Source: Rhabdophis nuchalis (taxonomy: Eukaryota > Chordata > Lepidosauria > Squamata > Natricidae). Taken from it: a stretch of 64,000 nt of DNA. Below the pieces are notes generated by a model, which saw only the letters and a program-made list of their open reading frames with translations, was not told the DNA's origin and searched no databases. The stretch is from the NCBI GenBank assembly GCA_039707465.1, contig CM077643.1:328355419-328419418 (forward strand), in the 5' to 3' direction. This document shows, in pieces, positions 36,287 to 48,680 of the stretch. The stretch's first letter is position 1; each line of letters begins with the position of its first letter. A program made the translations under genes and the position numbers.

Positions 36287-38106
36287 AATAGTATTTTTTA
36301 ACCACAGTAATAAACATTAAAGGGAGGGTGGTTGCTGGAGCCAACTACTTATCTTCAAAGATGTGAAAGTAGCAGCCTGGTGTATGTATCCTTTTAATAC
36401 TTCCTGTATACTGTAACAGTTGAAGCCACATAAAGCAAAAACAAATTACAAATGTATTTATTAAAGAACAATCAGAGATCTACACAATTCCAAAAAGCTG
36501 CATACTAAACTATGAGTGATCTATTCAGTCCTGCACTTGTTAATCCATTCTGGGATCTCAGGAGAGCACACACGTAGCTAGCCCACTCCCAATATGTTTT
36601 TTTTCTGATAAATCTGGTAGGATCCAATATGTCACCAATTGGACTGATCTATTTCAAAATGTGGGTATATGTGTGTTCCGAATACTGTACAGATGTCCCA
36701 AACATTTTAGAGCTTCCCATCTTCTCCTTTTGTAGGTGTAATGTCAATTTGTTGACTCGGTTTATGAAATAACCTGTGCAGGAACATCCCAGGCACTCAG
36801 CACTTGCTGTCTGTTTACAGGAAAGGTGAGGACTTGTCTTTCTCAGCAGTAATTACCATCACTATAAGATGTGAGCAGCACAAGGGGCCTTGAAAACAGT
36901 TTTTCAGAACTCATTTGTATTGTATTGATTTGGGCAATCTTAAAATTGCAACTCCACAAAATAATTTTATGTACAACAGTGAAGAATTTCCAAAGGGTGC
37001 ATGTTATCCCTATTCATTCAAGCAGAAGAACTATGTATATTTTTTCAAGTAGAGAGAGCCTTTAAACATTAAAATGTTCTTCAAACTGGAGAAGTGCGGC
37101 CACAAGCAGAAGGCAGAATCCTTGCGAGACGTTCATCTTCAGGAGAAACTGGGTAGAGGCTTTACTTCTGCTTTAAATGTGAGGGTCACAGAGGAACTCA
37201 GATTTTTTAGCGCAGTACCCAGTGGGAATCTCTTAAGTTGTAGAAAAGCTGGAGCAGAAAGTCTCATCCTTTTGACAAATTTCGCAGAGGGGAGGGAGGG
37301 AGACAGAGAGAAAGAGAAAGCCCCAGAAAGAGGCTTAAGAACAGTGTCAGCAGAAAGTCAGGTCCGTGGTTATCCTGTGTTTTTGTTGAAGCGTTTAACA
37401 AGGACAAAGAATCTATGGAATAAGCACATTACTTCTTCCCAGCTGTCTGCATCAGGCATGCTCCCAAGGAGAATGCACCAGAGTCTTGTCTCTATTTTCT
37501 GTACATTGAAAGGCATTTTAGACATGGGATAAATAACTGTATTTTTTTAAAAATAACGAAATGGCACTTTCAATAATGCTTGTCGATTTTGAAAGCTTCT
37601 GTTGTTATTATTATTATTATTATTATTGCTGTTTTTGTTCCAAACAGTAGTGGAAATTTCCAGTTTGTGCAGTACAATGTCCCAAGTGAATGTAAGTTGT
37701 TTGCCAATTCAAATAGCTAAGCACCTTCTCAGAAAGACAAAAAAAAGGGCTGAAAAGTAGCTGAGACACAAGCAGTGATCCCCCTTATTTATCAATTCAG
37801 TCAGTTCAGCAGAGCTTGGACATGATTCCCCCTCCCTCCCTGCTCTTAGCAACTCCGATTGGTTCATTCAGGGCTGTGTGCACAGGAAATGTTCCAGAGG
37901 AGTCTATGCCTCTGCTGTGCTTTGTTTAAAAGTCAAGACATGCCAGAGGAAAGCACTGTACTTTAAGCAATTGTTTCAGATAGGATTTATTTACATTTTA
38001 AAAAGCAATTTTGTATATTACATTTTCAATCAGCCAAGAGTTTCTCCCCACCTTTTTTTCATTTTTGATCTGACACTCAGATCTGACAATTAAAAATAAG
38101 AATAAA
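36287..38106 (+). other. CHRM3: Probable CHRM3 3' UTR
   Basis: About 1.8 kb after the CHRM3 stop has no recognisable transposon, which fits a transcribed and constrained UTR. AATAAA occurs at 36309-36314, very close to the stop, and again at 38101-38106, followed by a GT-containing stretch near 38128. The second is the likelier main site but the true cleavage position cannot be read from sequence. A (TTA)n run lies at 37604-37627. Confidence 0.4.
37604..37627. repeat. (TTA)8 microsatellite in the probable CHRM3 3' UTR
   Basis: Eight TTA units starting right after GTTG. Confidence 0.9.
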
Positions 38107-38977
38107 ACAACTTTCTTTATGAAAAGAGGAATCAGTGTTGTTGAACACGGACCTGGTATAAAAGCTGCTTTTGTATTCAGTGTGAGATGGTGTTTACAGG
38201 TGATTTTGACAACAGTGGAAGTATATTAAATAGTGTCTGTGTATCTGAGCTATTTAATTTTGTGATCTATTAATATGAAGAAATATGAAGAAATATTTAT
38301 ATACATAAAAATGCCACCGAAATGTTTTATTTAAATGTTGATAAATATTGCTCTTTGGTCTTCAACTGTAATGTCCTTTTCAAGCAGATCATAAAAGTGT
38401 TCTTGAAACATGAACACAGTTTCCAAGTTTGTGTATCACAGTTACATTTATGCACATTGAAAAGATTCTTGATGGGCAACATCCCCCCTCAAAATCCTTT
38501 GCAAACCCAGGCAGGCATTCTTTCTAAGATTCAAAAATGGGGGTGGAGGGAAGGGGTGTTAGAAACCTGTATGTCATAGAACTGGGCATGGGATGAATGA
38601 TATCCAAAGGGAATGTCTGGGGTGATGAATTAGAATTGCCACATCTTCCTCTGACTGAATTCTTGTATTTCTAAGAGATTCCGAATGTTAAATTTTAAAT
38701 TTAGATTCCAAATTTAGATTCCTAAAGTGGTTGCTTTTCCCAGCATAGAGAAGCAACTTTGGGCAAGGGAAGACCTGCACCCAATTTTGGCCAACAATAC
38801 TTTATTGGCACAAGACAGGCCTAGTCATTTTAAAAAGCATCACTTTGAAAAGCACTCCGTGGAAAGTCAAGTTCTAAAGTGTAACTATTGAGAAATAAAT
38901 GGGGACAGCTTTGTACAGTTTAGAAGAAGGGGGTGGGGTGGGGGAGGAAATGCATATATGTTTTTAACCGACATACT
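38107..38977. other. Downstream flank or extended 3' UTR of CHRM3
   Basis: No repeat or gene seen. It could still be transcribed if a later polyadenylation site is used. Confidence 0.4.
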
Positions 38978-38985
38978 GTATAAGG

Positions 38986-39092
38986 CAGGGGTCTGCAAAG
39001 TTGGCTCTTTTAACTCCCAGAATTCCCCAGCCAGCATAGCTCTAGGAGTTGAAGTCCACCAGTCTTAAAAGAACCAACTTTGCAGACCCCTG
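38986..39092. mobile_element. 107 bp palindromic hAT MITE
   Basis: Ends CAGGGGTCTGCAAAGTTGG and CCAACTTTGCAGACCCCTG form a long perfect inverted repeat. The exact duplication GTATAAGG is at 38978-38985 and 39093-39100. It lies downstream of CHRM3. Confidence 0.93.
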
Positions 39093-39596
39093 GTATAAGG
39101 TATTCAGGCACCCAGCACCTGTAAGGTGCTCAAAACAATGTTTGTCTAAAAAGCCAAGTATTTCTATTTTTAAAAATAAGAAAAAGGACTTTGTGAAGAA
39201 GGCATTCAGAGCAGAGATGTATCTCTGTAGTCTTAAACTTTGAACCAATAATCGTATCTCTTCCCTTCAGTTTGGCAGCCTTGTGGCTTACTTGTGAATA
39301 AACATCAGATTGTTTCAGAGAATAACTGCATATTGAGAGATGCAACATCATAATATTGAGCATTTACAACTATGCACATTTCTGATTTGAGCAGCTGGGG
39401 AATCCCCAGGAGAAAATCAAAGTATAGACTCTGATTTTATTTGCTGCTGTGCTGATTGTCACTCACTTCCTAGGTGCTCATTTGAGCCCTAGACATCTGC
39501 TGTGACAAGATCTGCTGATTACAGCATGCCTGGATTAAAGAGATAGCCCTTTCTTACACCCTACTCCTGAATTCCATGCTCCTGATTAAACACTAA

Positions 39597-40020
39597 ATTT
39601 ATTTTGTTTGATTTGATTTGATTTGATTTTTATACCGCACCTATCTCCCCGAAGGGACTCAGGGCGGTGCACAGGAAATTAAAAGCGGAAATACAAACAT
39701 ATAAATAAAACGGATGTATAATAAATAAGACTACAACAATAAAATCTAATTAAATTTAAAGTGCCCTGTGCTAAAAATTCCCTAGAAAATTACCAACACA
39801 TTAAAATCCATTAAGACAATTTGAAACTCAGTCTGTGAAAGTGGTCTCGGGGATTAGGCTAGGCCGGCTAGATGGAAAAGATGAGTCTTCAAACGTTGGC
39901 AGAAGAGGCGGAGGTCCGTGGTGGTCCGGAGTTCGGGGGGGTAGGTCGTTCCAGAGGGCTGGGCCTGCCACAGAGAAGGCCCTTTCTAATTCTTCTTCCA
40001 GGATCCTGAAACTCAAATGT
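39597..40020 (-). mobile_element. L2 3'-end fragment
   Basis: Reversed L2 3' UTR (TATACCGCACCTATCTCCCC, GAAGGGACTCAGGGCGGTGC) with a GATTT repeat tail (39606-39628), then the C-terminal coding end (TTCCAGAGGGCTGGGCCTGC is the reverse of the GPALWN codons). Close in sequence to the L2 at 57.2-60.3 kb. Confidence 0.85.
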
Positions 40021-40334
40021 AGTTTGAGCTCTGTCTAAAACAAAAAGCAAGGTTGCTAATTCACTGAGGTTTGTATAAGTTGTAATACTCCTAAAAATTG
40101 AATGTAGAAAAATTAAAACTCCCATCTCCCAAGGTCTGTCATAAAGTAACCCATTGCATGCTGAAACTAAGATTTTAACTCTTGGATAGGCCCAACAGTA
40201 TCAACTGAGAAGACATGCCTTGACTCCTTCTAGGTCCTTAGGAAATTTTTATTTACAGTTCCTGAAAAAATATATCCATCTTGCACAGTTCATTTGAGTT
40301 AAAATGTATTTCAACACTATACTACATTCATTCT

Positions 40335-40410
<76 letters not shown>

Positions 40411-41325
40411 AGGTAAGTGCAATTTCACCTAAAAATTTCAAAGTCACACTGAGACAAGAATGCTATCTTGCATTGTATTAATTTCATGATAAAATATCTA
40501 TTTTTAAATATTTTTTTTGCTTTTAAGCGAAAGCAAAATGTCACCATTGTTTACACAAAAAAATAAATACATTGGGTTTTCCTTAGTGTTTGATACATAA
40601 TCAGCTTCTTAGATGTCACTGATAATTGTAGGGCAGGCCTATAATGTTCACAGGCCTTTTGACAGATGAATGTAAATCTGAATACTTTTTTTGCCTGTAC
40701 CAGGGTATATGTGTATGTATAGCTGCACACATGGACATGGAGATACATAGGAAGACAATAAGGTACAGGTAGGTTTAGTTACAATGCAACAGTTCCCTCA
40801 GGGAGAACCAATATCCAGAAACAACTCCCAAGCACCAAATGAGTTAACAGAGAATGTGGCTAAGAAAAAAGTTGCCTGTCTTAGAATAACTTCTGAGATA
40901 CAATCTGATGCTAATAAAATTTGGAAGCATTTTACCGTGACATTTATAGTCTCTAAAAAAATATCCCTTAAGGTCTCAACTTCCCCCCCCCCCTTCCCTC
41001 TAGGCCTTTCTTGTAGCCTGTTAATTATTGTAGCGATAGTGCTGATGAAATGACTCCTAAAGTTAATAAAAGTGCTGGTGGAAAACTCACATTGAGACAA
41101 GGATGACTTTTCCCTACAAGAGCAGACCAAGGACCATGACTGATAACGGCATTACGGATCAAAGTGCCAGAATGCATGAACCTTCAGGAATGTACACCAG
41201 TCACATTATCACCTATAGGTATACCAACAGAATTGGTGAATTACTGTTTAACTAAGGAGACAAAAGCAGAATTATAAAGGCCATTTACAAAAGAGCAGAC
41301 CTCCACATACCCCATCCCCATTATT
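40021..41325. other. Unique DNA with a TC microsatellite
   Basis: Beyond the TC run no element or gene is recognised. Confidence 0.5.
40334..40409. repeat. (TC)n microsatellite
   Basis: About 75 bp of nearly pure TC dinucleotides, with one TTTC change near the end. Confidence 0.95.
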
Positions 41326-41982
41326 CAATACAATAGCAGAGTTGGAAGGGACCTTGGAGGTCATCTAGTCCAACTCCCTGCCAAGGCAGGAAGCCCTATA
41401 CCATTTCAGACAAATGGCTATCTAACATCTTCTTAAAGACTTGCAGTGTTGGGGCATTCACAACTTCTGGAGACAAGCTGTTTCACTGATTAATTGTTCT
41501 AACTGTCAGGAAATTTCTCCACAGTTCTAAGTTGCTTCTCTCCTTGATTAATTTCCACCCATTGCTTCTTGTTCTGCCCTCAGGTGCCTTGGAGAATAGC
41601 TTGACTCCCTCTTCTTTGTGGCAACCCCTGAGATATTGGAACACTGCTATCATGTCTCCCCTAGTCCTTCTTTTTATTCAACTAGACATACCCAGTTCCT
41701 GCAACCGTTCCTCATATGTTTTAGTCTCCAGTCTCCTAATCATCTTGGTTGCTCTTCTCTGCACTCTTTCTAGAGTCTCCACATCTTTTTTTTACATTGT
41801 GGTGACCAAAACTGAATGCAGTATTCCAAGTGTGGCCTTACCAAGGCATTATAAAGTGGTATTAACACTTCGCGTGATCTTGATTCTATCCCTTTGTTTA
41901 TGCAGCCTAGAACTGTGTTGGCTTTTTTGGCAGCTGCTGCACACTGCTGGCTCATATTTAAATGGTTGTCTACTAGGACTCC
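41326..41982 (-). mobile_element. CR1 fragment
   Basis: Reversed 3' 650 bp of CR1, starting with the tail CAATACAATAGCAGAGTTGG and ending at the region encoding [20 protein letters not shown]. The minus-strand frame near 41770-42018 retains [20 protein letters not shown], typical CR1 protein. DNA after 41982 does not match CR1. Confidence 0.88.
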
Positions 41983-42315
41983 AATTCTTGACTTGGCTTC
42001 TCCAAAAGAACCTACCAAAGGTTTTATGCTGCAGTGGCCATCATGTCAGAGATCATCTTCAGCCTTCGGCTGAATGTATGCATTTGTGGAGGTTGACAGC
42101 CTGGTCTCTTGAAGAGCTTCTGGAGTGGAAAAATAGCATAACACGTCTTGTAGCTCTCTTACCAAAACATACTTTTGTTTACCAAGACAGGCTTAGGGAG
42201 CTAAGCAGACATCACATTATTACTCTCCTGGCAACATTAATCCGTGAACAAAAACAATTCATGTCCCAGTTTTGGATTCTATAAAAGCCAAGGTCCTACA
42301 TTATCATGCTTTCTG

Positions 42316-42610
42316 TTAAAGGTCTGTGGAGATTCTGAGTCATCCAAGGTTGTCCCAAATTGCTTTTTTTCAAGTGGCAACTGGGCTGTCTGGTTTTTCT
42401 TTGAAGACATTTAGCTTCTCATCCAAGAAGCTTCTTTAGCTCTGTTTAAATGGATGGCGGCAAATGGAGGAATTGAATGAAATGAATGAATGAAATCCTT
42501 CCATTCCCCACCATCCAGTCAGAGCTGACAAAGCTTCTTGGATGAGAAACAAAACATCTTCAAAGAAAAACCAGAAAAACCAGTTGCCTCTTGAAAAAAG
42601 CACCTTTGGG
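42316..42610 (+). mobile_element. Foldback-family retroelement, copy B, with long inverted repeat
   Basis: Head GGTCTGTGGAGATTCTGAGT, then two inverted arms (about 42348-42433 and 42522-42610) of roughly 85 bp separated by an 85-90 bp loop. The left arm reads CTTTGAAGACATTTAGCTTC, the right arm its complement CATCTTCAAAGAAAAACC. The 10 bp ATGCTTTCTG is at 42306-42315 and 42611-42620. The layout fits a Penelope-like element end, but no protein is present. Confidence 0.7.
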
Positions 42611-42808
42611 ATGCTTTCTGCTGTACATGTCTGCACTGAAGCATGCACTTTGGCAAGAAGGAGGTATTACTGGAGCAAGGTCAGCAGATCTGCAGGGACA
42701 TATGCAGAATTCTCAGGTTAAGCACTTCTGAATTTCTGACTATGCCACAATTCTATCTTTGATTCAAAGGTCAACATTAGATATTATTTCTATGTAATTC
42801 TTTTAGAA

Positions 42809-42903
42809 CAGGGGTCTCCAGCCTTTGCAACTTTAAGTCTGGCTGGAGAAGTCTGGGAGCTGAAGTCCTTCAGACTTAAAGTTGCAAAGGTTGGAGACCC
42901 CTG
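42809..42903. mobile_element. 95 bp palindromic hAT MITE
   Basis: Ends CAGGGGTCTCCAGCCTTTGC and GCAAAGGTTGGAGACCCCTG. Flanks TTTTAGAA (42801-42808) and CTTTAGAA (42904-42911) match at 7 of 8. Confidence 0.9.
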
Positions 42904-42911
42904 CTTTAGAA

Positions 42912-43915
42912 AGAGGCACAGGATGAAAATTTGTAAGAACAGCTGTTTTGTCAGGGCAAAACACCCTCTACCGCCATTTATTTCATAGTGTCTTTCTCTT
43001 TCTCCACTCCACTCCACATTCACACAATGCACTGAAGAAGAGTGAGACAATGTACCTTAGCCTTACTCCCACTCTTTCGCCCCCTACTCCTACTCTTGAA
43101 GCCACACATTTATGTGGTGTTCTTCACAGATTCAGATAACTGCACTTCAGGAGATCTGCATGTGTTTGATAAGCTCAACAGGTCAGATTCCAAATCATGA
43201 AAAAAAAAATTGACAGCATTCAGCAAGAAATGTGAAACTTTTTTTCCCCAGACCATAGCTTTTAAGACATGCAAAGCTTGCAGGAGAGCCAGTTGATAAA
43301 GTACTGTAACTCCATTGGCTTCCTTACTACTACAAGCCAAGTTCAAACTGATCGTATGGATTTAAGGTAAAGGTAAAGATTCCCTGAGTGAGGTTCAACT
43401 CTTGAGATCAAAAAGTCAGTTAACTTATTTTGATCGACACCATAAAGATAATTTGCCAACTTGTTTTTCTAGAATGCCATTTTTTTCAACTTCCCAGACC
43501 TGGAGTTCCTTGATGGGTTCTCTTTCATTACTCAATGTCCCCAAACTCGCTTAATTTTGAATCTAGACAAGGTTGCTCAGGTGCTTCCACCTGCTGAGAA
43601 AGCAGGACATGAGACCAAATTAATTTCCAAAACACCTCAGCTCAGCAGATACACCAAGTACCTGCTCTCTGTATAGAAGCATGCTGTGGTTCTCCTGCCA
43701 TACGGAACTATCTTCCCCCTCCAATATGCTACACTAAACACTGGTACTAAAAACTGTATTTTTAAATTCTTAGCACACATTGTTAAAACTGCTTCAAGGT
43801 TTTCTGATAGACAGGTAACATTTAAGTGTATAAATAAAAAACAACCATAATAGCTATTGCTGTGAGAACAACAGGCATGCAACATCTTTGCTTAGTTTAC
43901 ATTTAGAATTAGATA
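42912..43915. other. Unique DNA, no gene seen
   Basis: No recognisable repeat or coding sequence. Confidence 0.5.
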
Positions 43916-43917
43916 TA

Positions 43918-44303
43918 CGGGTAGTCCTCAACTTATGGCCATAATTGAGCCCAACATTTATGTTGTTAAGTGAGAAATTTGTTAAGTGAGAATTTTATGA
44001 CTTTTCTTGCCACAGTTATTAGGCGAATCACTGCAGTTGTTAAGCTAGTAATATGGTTGTTAAGTGAATCTGGCTTCCCCATTGACTGTGCTTGTCAGAA
44101 GGTCGCAAAGGGCCTTCACATGACCACAAGACACTGCAACCATCATAAATATGAACCAGTTGTCAAGCATCTGAATGTAAATCACGTGACCATGAGGATG
44201 CTGCAGCCATCATGAATGTGAAAAAAGATCATGTCACCTTTTTCAGTGCCATTGTAACTTTGAGTGGTGACTAAATGAACTGTTATAAGTCAAGGACTAC
44301 CTG
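43918..44303 (+). mobile_element. Tigger-like (Tc1/mariner) MITE
   Basis: Ends CGGGTAGTCCTCAACTTATG and AAGTCAAGGACTACCTG form a terminal inverted repeat of the Tigger type, flanked by TA at 43916-43917 and 44304-44305, as expected for Tc1/mariner insertion. The 386 bp interior is non-coding. A hAT at 44309 abuts its right end. Confidence 0.8.
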
Positions 44304-44308
44304 TAAAT

Positions 44309-44551
44309 CAGAGGTGAAATCCAGCAGGTTCTGACAGGTTTAGAGAACCAGTAGCAGAAATTTTGAGTAGTTCAGAAAACTGGCAAATGCCACCTCTGTC
44401 TGGCCCCAGAGTGGAGAGGGAAAGGAGCTTTTGCAGTATCCTTCCCCTGGAATGGGGAGGGAATTGGGATTTTGCAGTATCCTTCCCCTGCCATGCCCAC
44501 CAAGCCACACCCACAGAACCAGTAGTAAAAAAAAATTGAATTCCACTACTG
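44309..44551. mobile_element. Non-autonomous hAT element abutting a Tigger-like MITE
   Basis: Starts CAGAGGTGAAATCCAGCAGG and ends TTGAATTCCACTACTG. The exact duplication CTGTAAAT is at 44301-44308 and 44552-44559. The left duplication includes the last CTG of the Tigger-like element plus its TA, so the hAT landed on the end of the older MITE. Confidence 0.9.
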
Positions 44552-44559
44552 CTGTAAAT

Positions 44560-46551
44560 GCTGAAGAGTCTGAGTCTTGACATTACAGCTCTTGCATTTT
44601 CAGCCTTTTAATAATTTAAATCCTTCCAATGCGTCAATCATTTAGCTTAAGATCCAACCATCTCTAAAGGCTAACCCTTGGTGCTGAATGATATTAAAAT
44701 TGTGTCAGCATTCTATTTTAGAATATTTAAGTAGTACACTGTGAAAAGCAATCACTGGATTTTCAAACAGATCTTATTTCCTATGATTTTAATCAAAGCA
44801 TAGATTTAAAATACATAAATTTGAAGAGGAAATGAACTTCCTCTCACTATCACAGAAAACACATCAGTTCAGCTCTATACTGAGATTTAATCGTACCAAT
44901 TAGCTTGAGAAATAAATGTGCAAAATTAAGACTCAGTAGAATCCATTAATGTAGTCAATAAAAGTCAATGCCAGCTTAATGGCACTAAATCAATCAAAGT
45001 TACTGAAAGTATAAGGATAAGACTTATCTCGTCTTATAAATTTCTTTTCAAATTCAAAATGCTAAAATAAAGTACCTCAATAGAACATATTCCTATGGGA
45101 TGCTTAGTCAACAAAATGTGTTTTATTTCAGAATACATAACTTAAACATCTTATGAGTCTTTGGTTTTGCACTTTATAAAGCATTGCAGTTTCTCAAATC
45201 AATAATTTCCGTACAGTCAGGAAAGATTAATAGTTAATAAAAGGAAGATTATGGCGGTATTACTGTATCTTGTTCTCATAGGTTGAAAGAATAATTTTCA
45301 GATAAAGATTTTTGCTAGAGTCATGTCACAGCAAATAGTCACAGCAAAAAGTATGCTTTTTCTGGAATGTTTTTGACTTCAAGAAACTTTCATTTTATTC
45401 ATTTCTATTTGATCAATGTGTAATGTGCATTTACCTGATTCACCACTGACTCCAAGATCCTGGTGCTGAATGAAATTTAAGGGCTTATAATGTATTCCCA
45501 AACCTTTTTATTTATTTAGCAAGATGGTACATTTAGATGCTGTTAATACCTTTTAGGGACTGTCAAGTTGGCAGGTGAAATATAGCTCAAATACATATGA
45601 ATAGTTTCCCCTCCAAAATGCAGTATTTTCATGGCTTTTTTTTCTGCTTCAAATACCAAAGAGACAATCCTGTATTTTGCAAATGCAGAGAAGTCGGTTT
45701 CTCTCTTTTAATGGGACAGTTGAAGATTTGAGCATAGTCAGAACCAGTAATTGAATGTGGCTAGGTAGTACAGCACAGTAGGTCACCTGGTCACAAGAAC
45801 AGCTACCTAGTCATAATTACCAAAGAGGGAGGGCTGACACAGCAGTTTGGAGAAAGTTCCCAGGAGGCTGGAGCCAAAGGCATGAATAATCTGAATACAG
45901 TTTATCTAATCCAGGTTGCTTTCCACAGTGAGAGTATAAAATATGAACAATGTTCCTTCAAACCTTCTCTTTTAAAATTTATTTCTAAAACCCTGGACCA
46001 AGGACATATACCATTCGAATTATTCCCTTAGGACTGGAGCTGGACTTGTTAAAAATTGGGTTATTGACTACTCTAAGTGTGTTTTAATCCACACTTCATC
46101 TGTTTTGATCTTATTCTTGCTGTTTCTCTCTTATTAGCTACAGGGCACTTTCACCTCCACGTCTCTATTCATAAGGAGCTGCAGCCAAAACGAGTTCCAT
46201 CACACACATCTTCCTATTTATAGCTATGCCAATGGATCATTTTTCTACTTTCAGAAATTAGGTGTGTAGAAGTAAAAACCCTCCAATATAATGAGCCACG
46301 TAGTTTTGTTGTGTGGAGGGCAAATGGCAGAATGGCACTGCTGAAAATAGCCTATCAAAATATAAAGGTTTAGTATATAGTATAGAGGGCACATAATGGA
46401 CACAGAGTGATGTCCTGCAAATGTCTACCCAGAGTTTGCAATCAGAATATTTAAAAATTTGCTTAAAACACATACATTGCCCTTTGAATATTTGCAGTGA
46501 AAAGAATGTTTTCCAATCAATAGCAATTGGAAATCAGCACAATTTGCAAAC
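44560..46551. other. AT-rich unique DNA, no gene seen
   Basis: About 2 kb with no recognisable repeat or coding sequence. Confidence 0.5.
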
Positions 46552-46559
46552 CTGTAGCA

Positions 46560-46650
46560 GTGTTTTTCAGCCTTGGCAACTTTAAGAGGTGTAGACTTCA
46601 ACTCCCAGAATTCCCCAGCCAACACGGGCTGCCAAGGTTGAGAAACACTG
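46560..46650. mobile_element. Short palindromic hAT MITE
   Basis: Ends GTGTTTTTCAGCCTTGGCA and TGCCAAGGTTGAGAAACACTG form the inverted repeat. Flanks CTGTAGCA (46552-46559) and CTATAGCA (46651-46658) match at 7 of 8. The left terminus lacks the usual CA, or shares it with the duplication. Confidence 0.75.
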
Positions 46651-46658
46651 CTATAGCA

Positions 46659-47473
46659 TGTGCTAATAGCAACTATTTCCTAGTGCGCATTTTATACATG
46701 ACAAAACCAGTTCTGAGGAGCTCAACCTGAATAACGTATCCCAGTTAATGAACAAAGGATTAAGTTATGCAAGTCTCAATGCCCTTCCTCAGTCAAACTT
46801 CCAATAAGCATATGTAGAAATGCTGCTAAAATCTATTGGGTTATATCGTATTTATATAATGTGAATCAATGTTTTAAAAGCATGTTTCATGGAGAAACAG
46901 CCCTTGTAACCTATTTTGTGCCCTCAGGGATACCCATCTGGTACTCAAATGCAGTATAACAGACTACACTTCACTTACTCTACTTAAGACATCTGTGTGT
47001 ATCAGATTAAACAATGACAAAACTGTATATAATGTGATTGAAATTGTATGAATATTTTTCAGGTCTTCAGGATAGTTGAAGTTTTAACTTATTTGAGTTG
47101 CAATCTCTTCCTTTTTTGAAATTTTGTATACCTTGTTAAATATTGTGTCACTGTAACTTATTTTTGTTGCCATATACTGACACATGCTCATTTCTATATG
47201 AAGTGTATTGATTATTAATTGCTTCAGAGGCAGCAATAAAACATTATTACAACATATCAGTTTTCATTAAAATGCTTCTTTAGAAACAACATCTTAAACG
47301 TGGAAGACAGTCTGACTGGCTGAGAATTTGTTTGTTTTTTACACAGCCCAACACCAGTGATTCTGATTAAGATCTAGCTACTGCCTTACAAAGGGAATTA
47401 AGCATGTATATAAACCCCTATAATATCTAAAAGGCAATAATTTCCAGGTCATGTACAAATTACCAATCACACT
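46659..47473. other. AT-rich unique DNA, no gene seen
   Basis: Nothing recognisable before the L2 fragment. Confidence 0.5.
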
Positions 47474-47832
47474 TGGTGCCGTCGGCCGGACAATGCCGAC
47501 TGGCGACACCCAGGGGAAGAGCCTTCTCTGTGGCGGGCCCTGCCCTTTGGAACGACCTACCCCCTGAACTTCGCACCATCTCCGACCTCCGCCTCTTCCG
47601 CCAGTGTTTAAAGACACATTTGTTCCATTTAGCCGGCCTAGCGTAACCTCCATAAATGACTATTTTAGACAGTTTTAAATTTGGGGATTTAAATTTGTTT
47701 TTAGCGCAGGATGGTATCAAATAAGTTTTTTAAATGTTTTACTTGATTTTGTATTGTATTTTAAATTCCTGTGCGCCGCCCTGAGTCCTTTTGGAGAAGG
47801 GCGGGGTATAAATTTAATAAAATAAAAAAAAT
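47474..47832 (+). mobile_element. L2 3'-end fragment
   Basis: Begins at GTGCCGTCGGCCGGACAATG, retains the FSVAGPALWNDLPPELRTIS codons and the C-terminus, then the 3' UTR with CGCCGCCCTGAGTCCTTTTG and an AATAAAATAAAA tail. Very similar to the 3' end of the split L2 at 52.8-53.15 kb. Confidence 0.88.
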
Positions 47833-48367
47833 ACACTGACTTTCTTAACCATAATTTATTGAGTGAGACATAATAGTTCAACTGGAACACTGTGCAAGGC
47901 CATAAGACATTGTTTACAAAACAAAATGGCTAAGGTTCAGACAGCCGGCTAATGCCATTCCTACATGTATGAACCTAGACATTACAATAATATGACTTTG
48001 TCCTTCAACACCTTGTCTCAAGGAACAACCATCCAGAGATACATTGATTCCTATTTTTCATTCTGTTCGGTTGCAACACCATCAATTTTACTTTATAATC
48101 AGAAAGGTGTTGAAAAATTCATTACCATGATTGAATCTAAATTACTGGACTAGGACGTCTATTTTTATTTTTTTCATTTTTGACAATAAGAAGTCCTTCA
48201 ATAATCTCTTTGATTCTCTCCTTCAACCTTTTCTAATGTATTCTCCTTCTGTGTCCTTCAGCATTACCAAACATATTTTATCTATTCCAACATTTACCCA
48301 AGGGAGTAGTCGGTTTTTATTTGGCCCAGAACTGAGAATTGAACAGAAGAGAATTGAATAGAACAGA

Positions 48368-48680
48368 ATAGAATAAGAGTTGGAAGGGACCTTGGAGGTC
48401 TTCTAGTCCAACCCCCGGCTTAGGCAGGAAACCCTATACCATTTCAGACAAATGGTTGTCCAATCGCTTCTTAAAAACTTCCAGTTTTGGAGCATTCACA
48501 CTTCTAGAGGCAAGTTGTTCCACTGATTAATTATTCTAACTATCAGGAAATTTCTCCTCAGTTCTGAATTGCTTCTCTCCTTGATTAGTTTCCACCCATT
48601 GCTTCTTGTTCTGCCCTCTTCTCTGTGGCAGCCCCTGAGATATTGGAACACTGCTATCATGTCTCCCCTAGCCCTTCTTT
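48368..48680 (-). mobile_element. CR1 fragment, old
   Basis: Reversed CR1 3' end with a variant tail made of GAATA-like units (48336-48374), followed by AAGAGTTGGAAGGGACCTTG and the C-terminal coding region. A short internal deletion removes part of the KEEG...LFSKAPGG codons. Confidence 0.82.

Noticed and set aside
40281..40481. Ser-Leu repeat protein
   Set aside because: The frame is a read-through of the TC microsatellite.
41532..42284. 250-codon open frame on the + strand
   Set aside because: Its first 150 codons are antisense CR1. The remainder (41983-42284) matches nothing I recognise, so the frame is a chance fusion.
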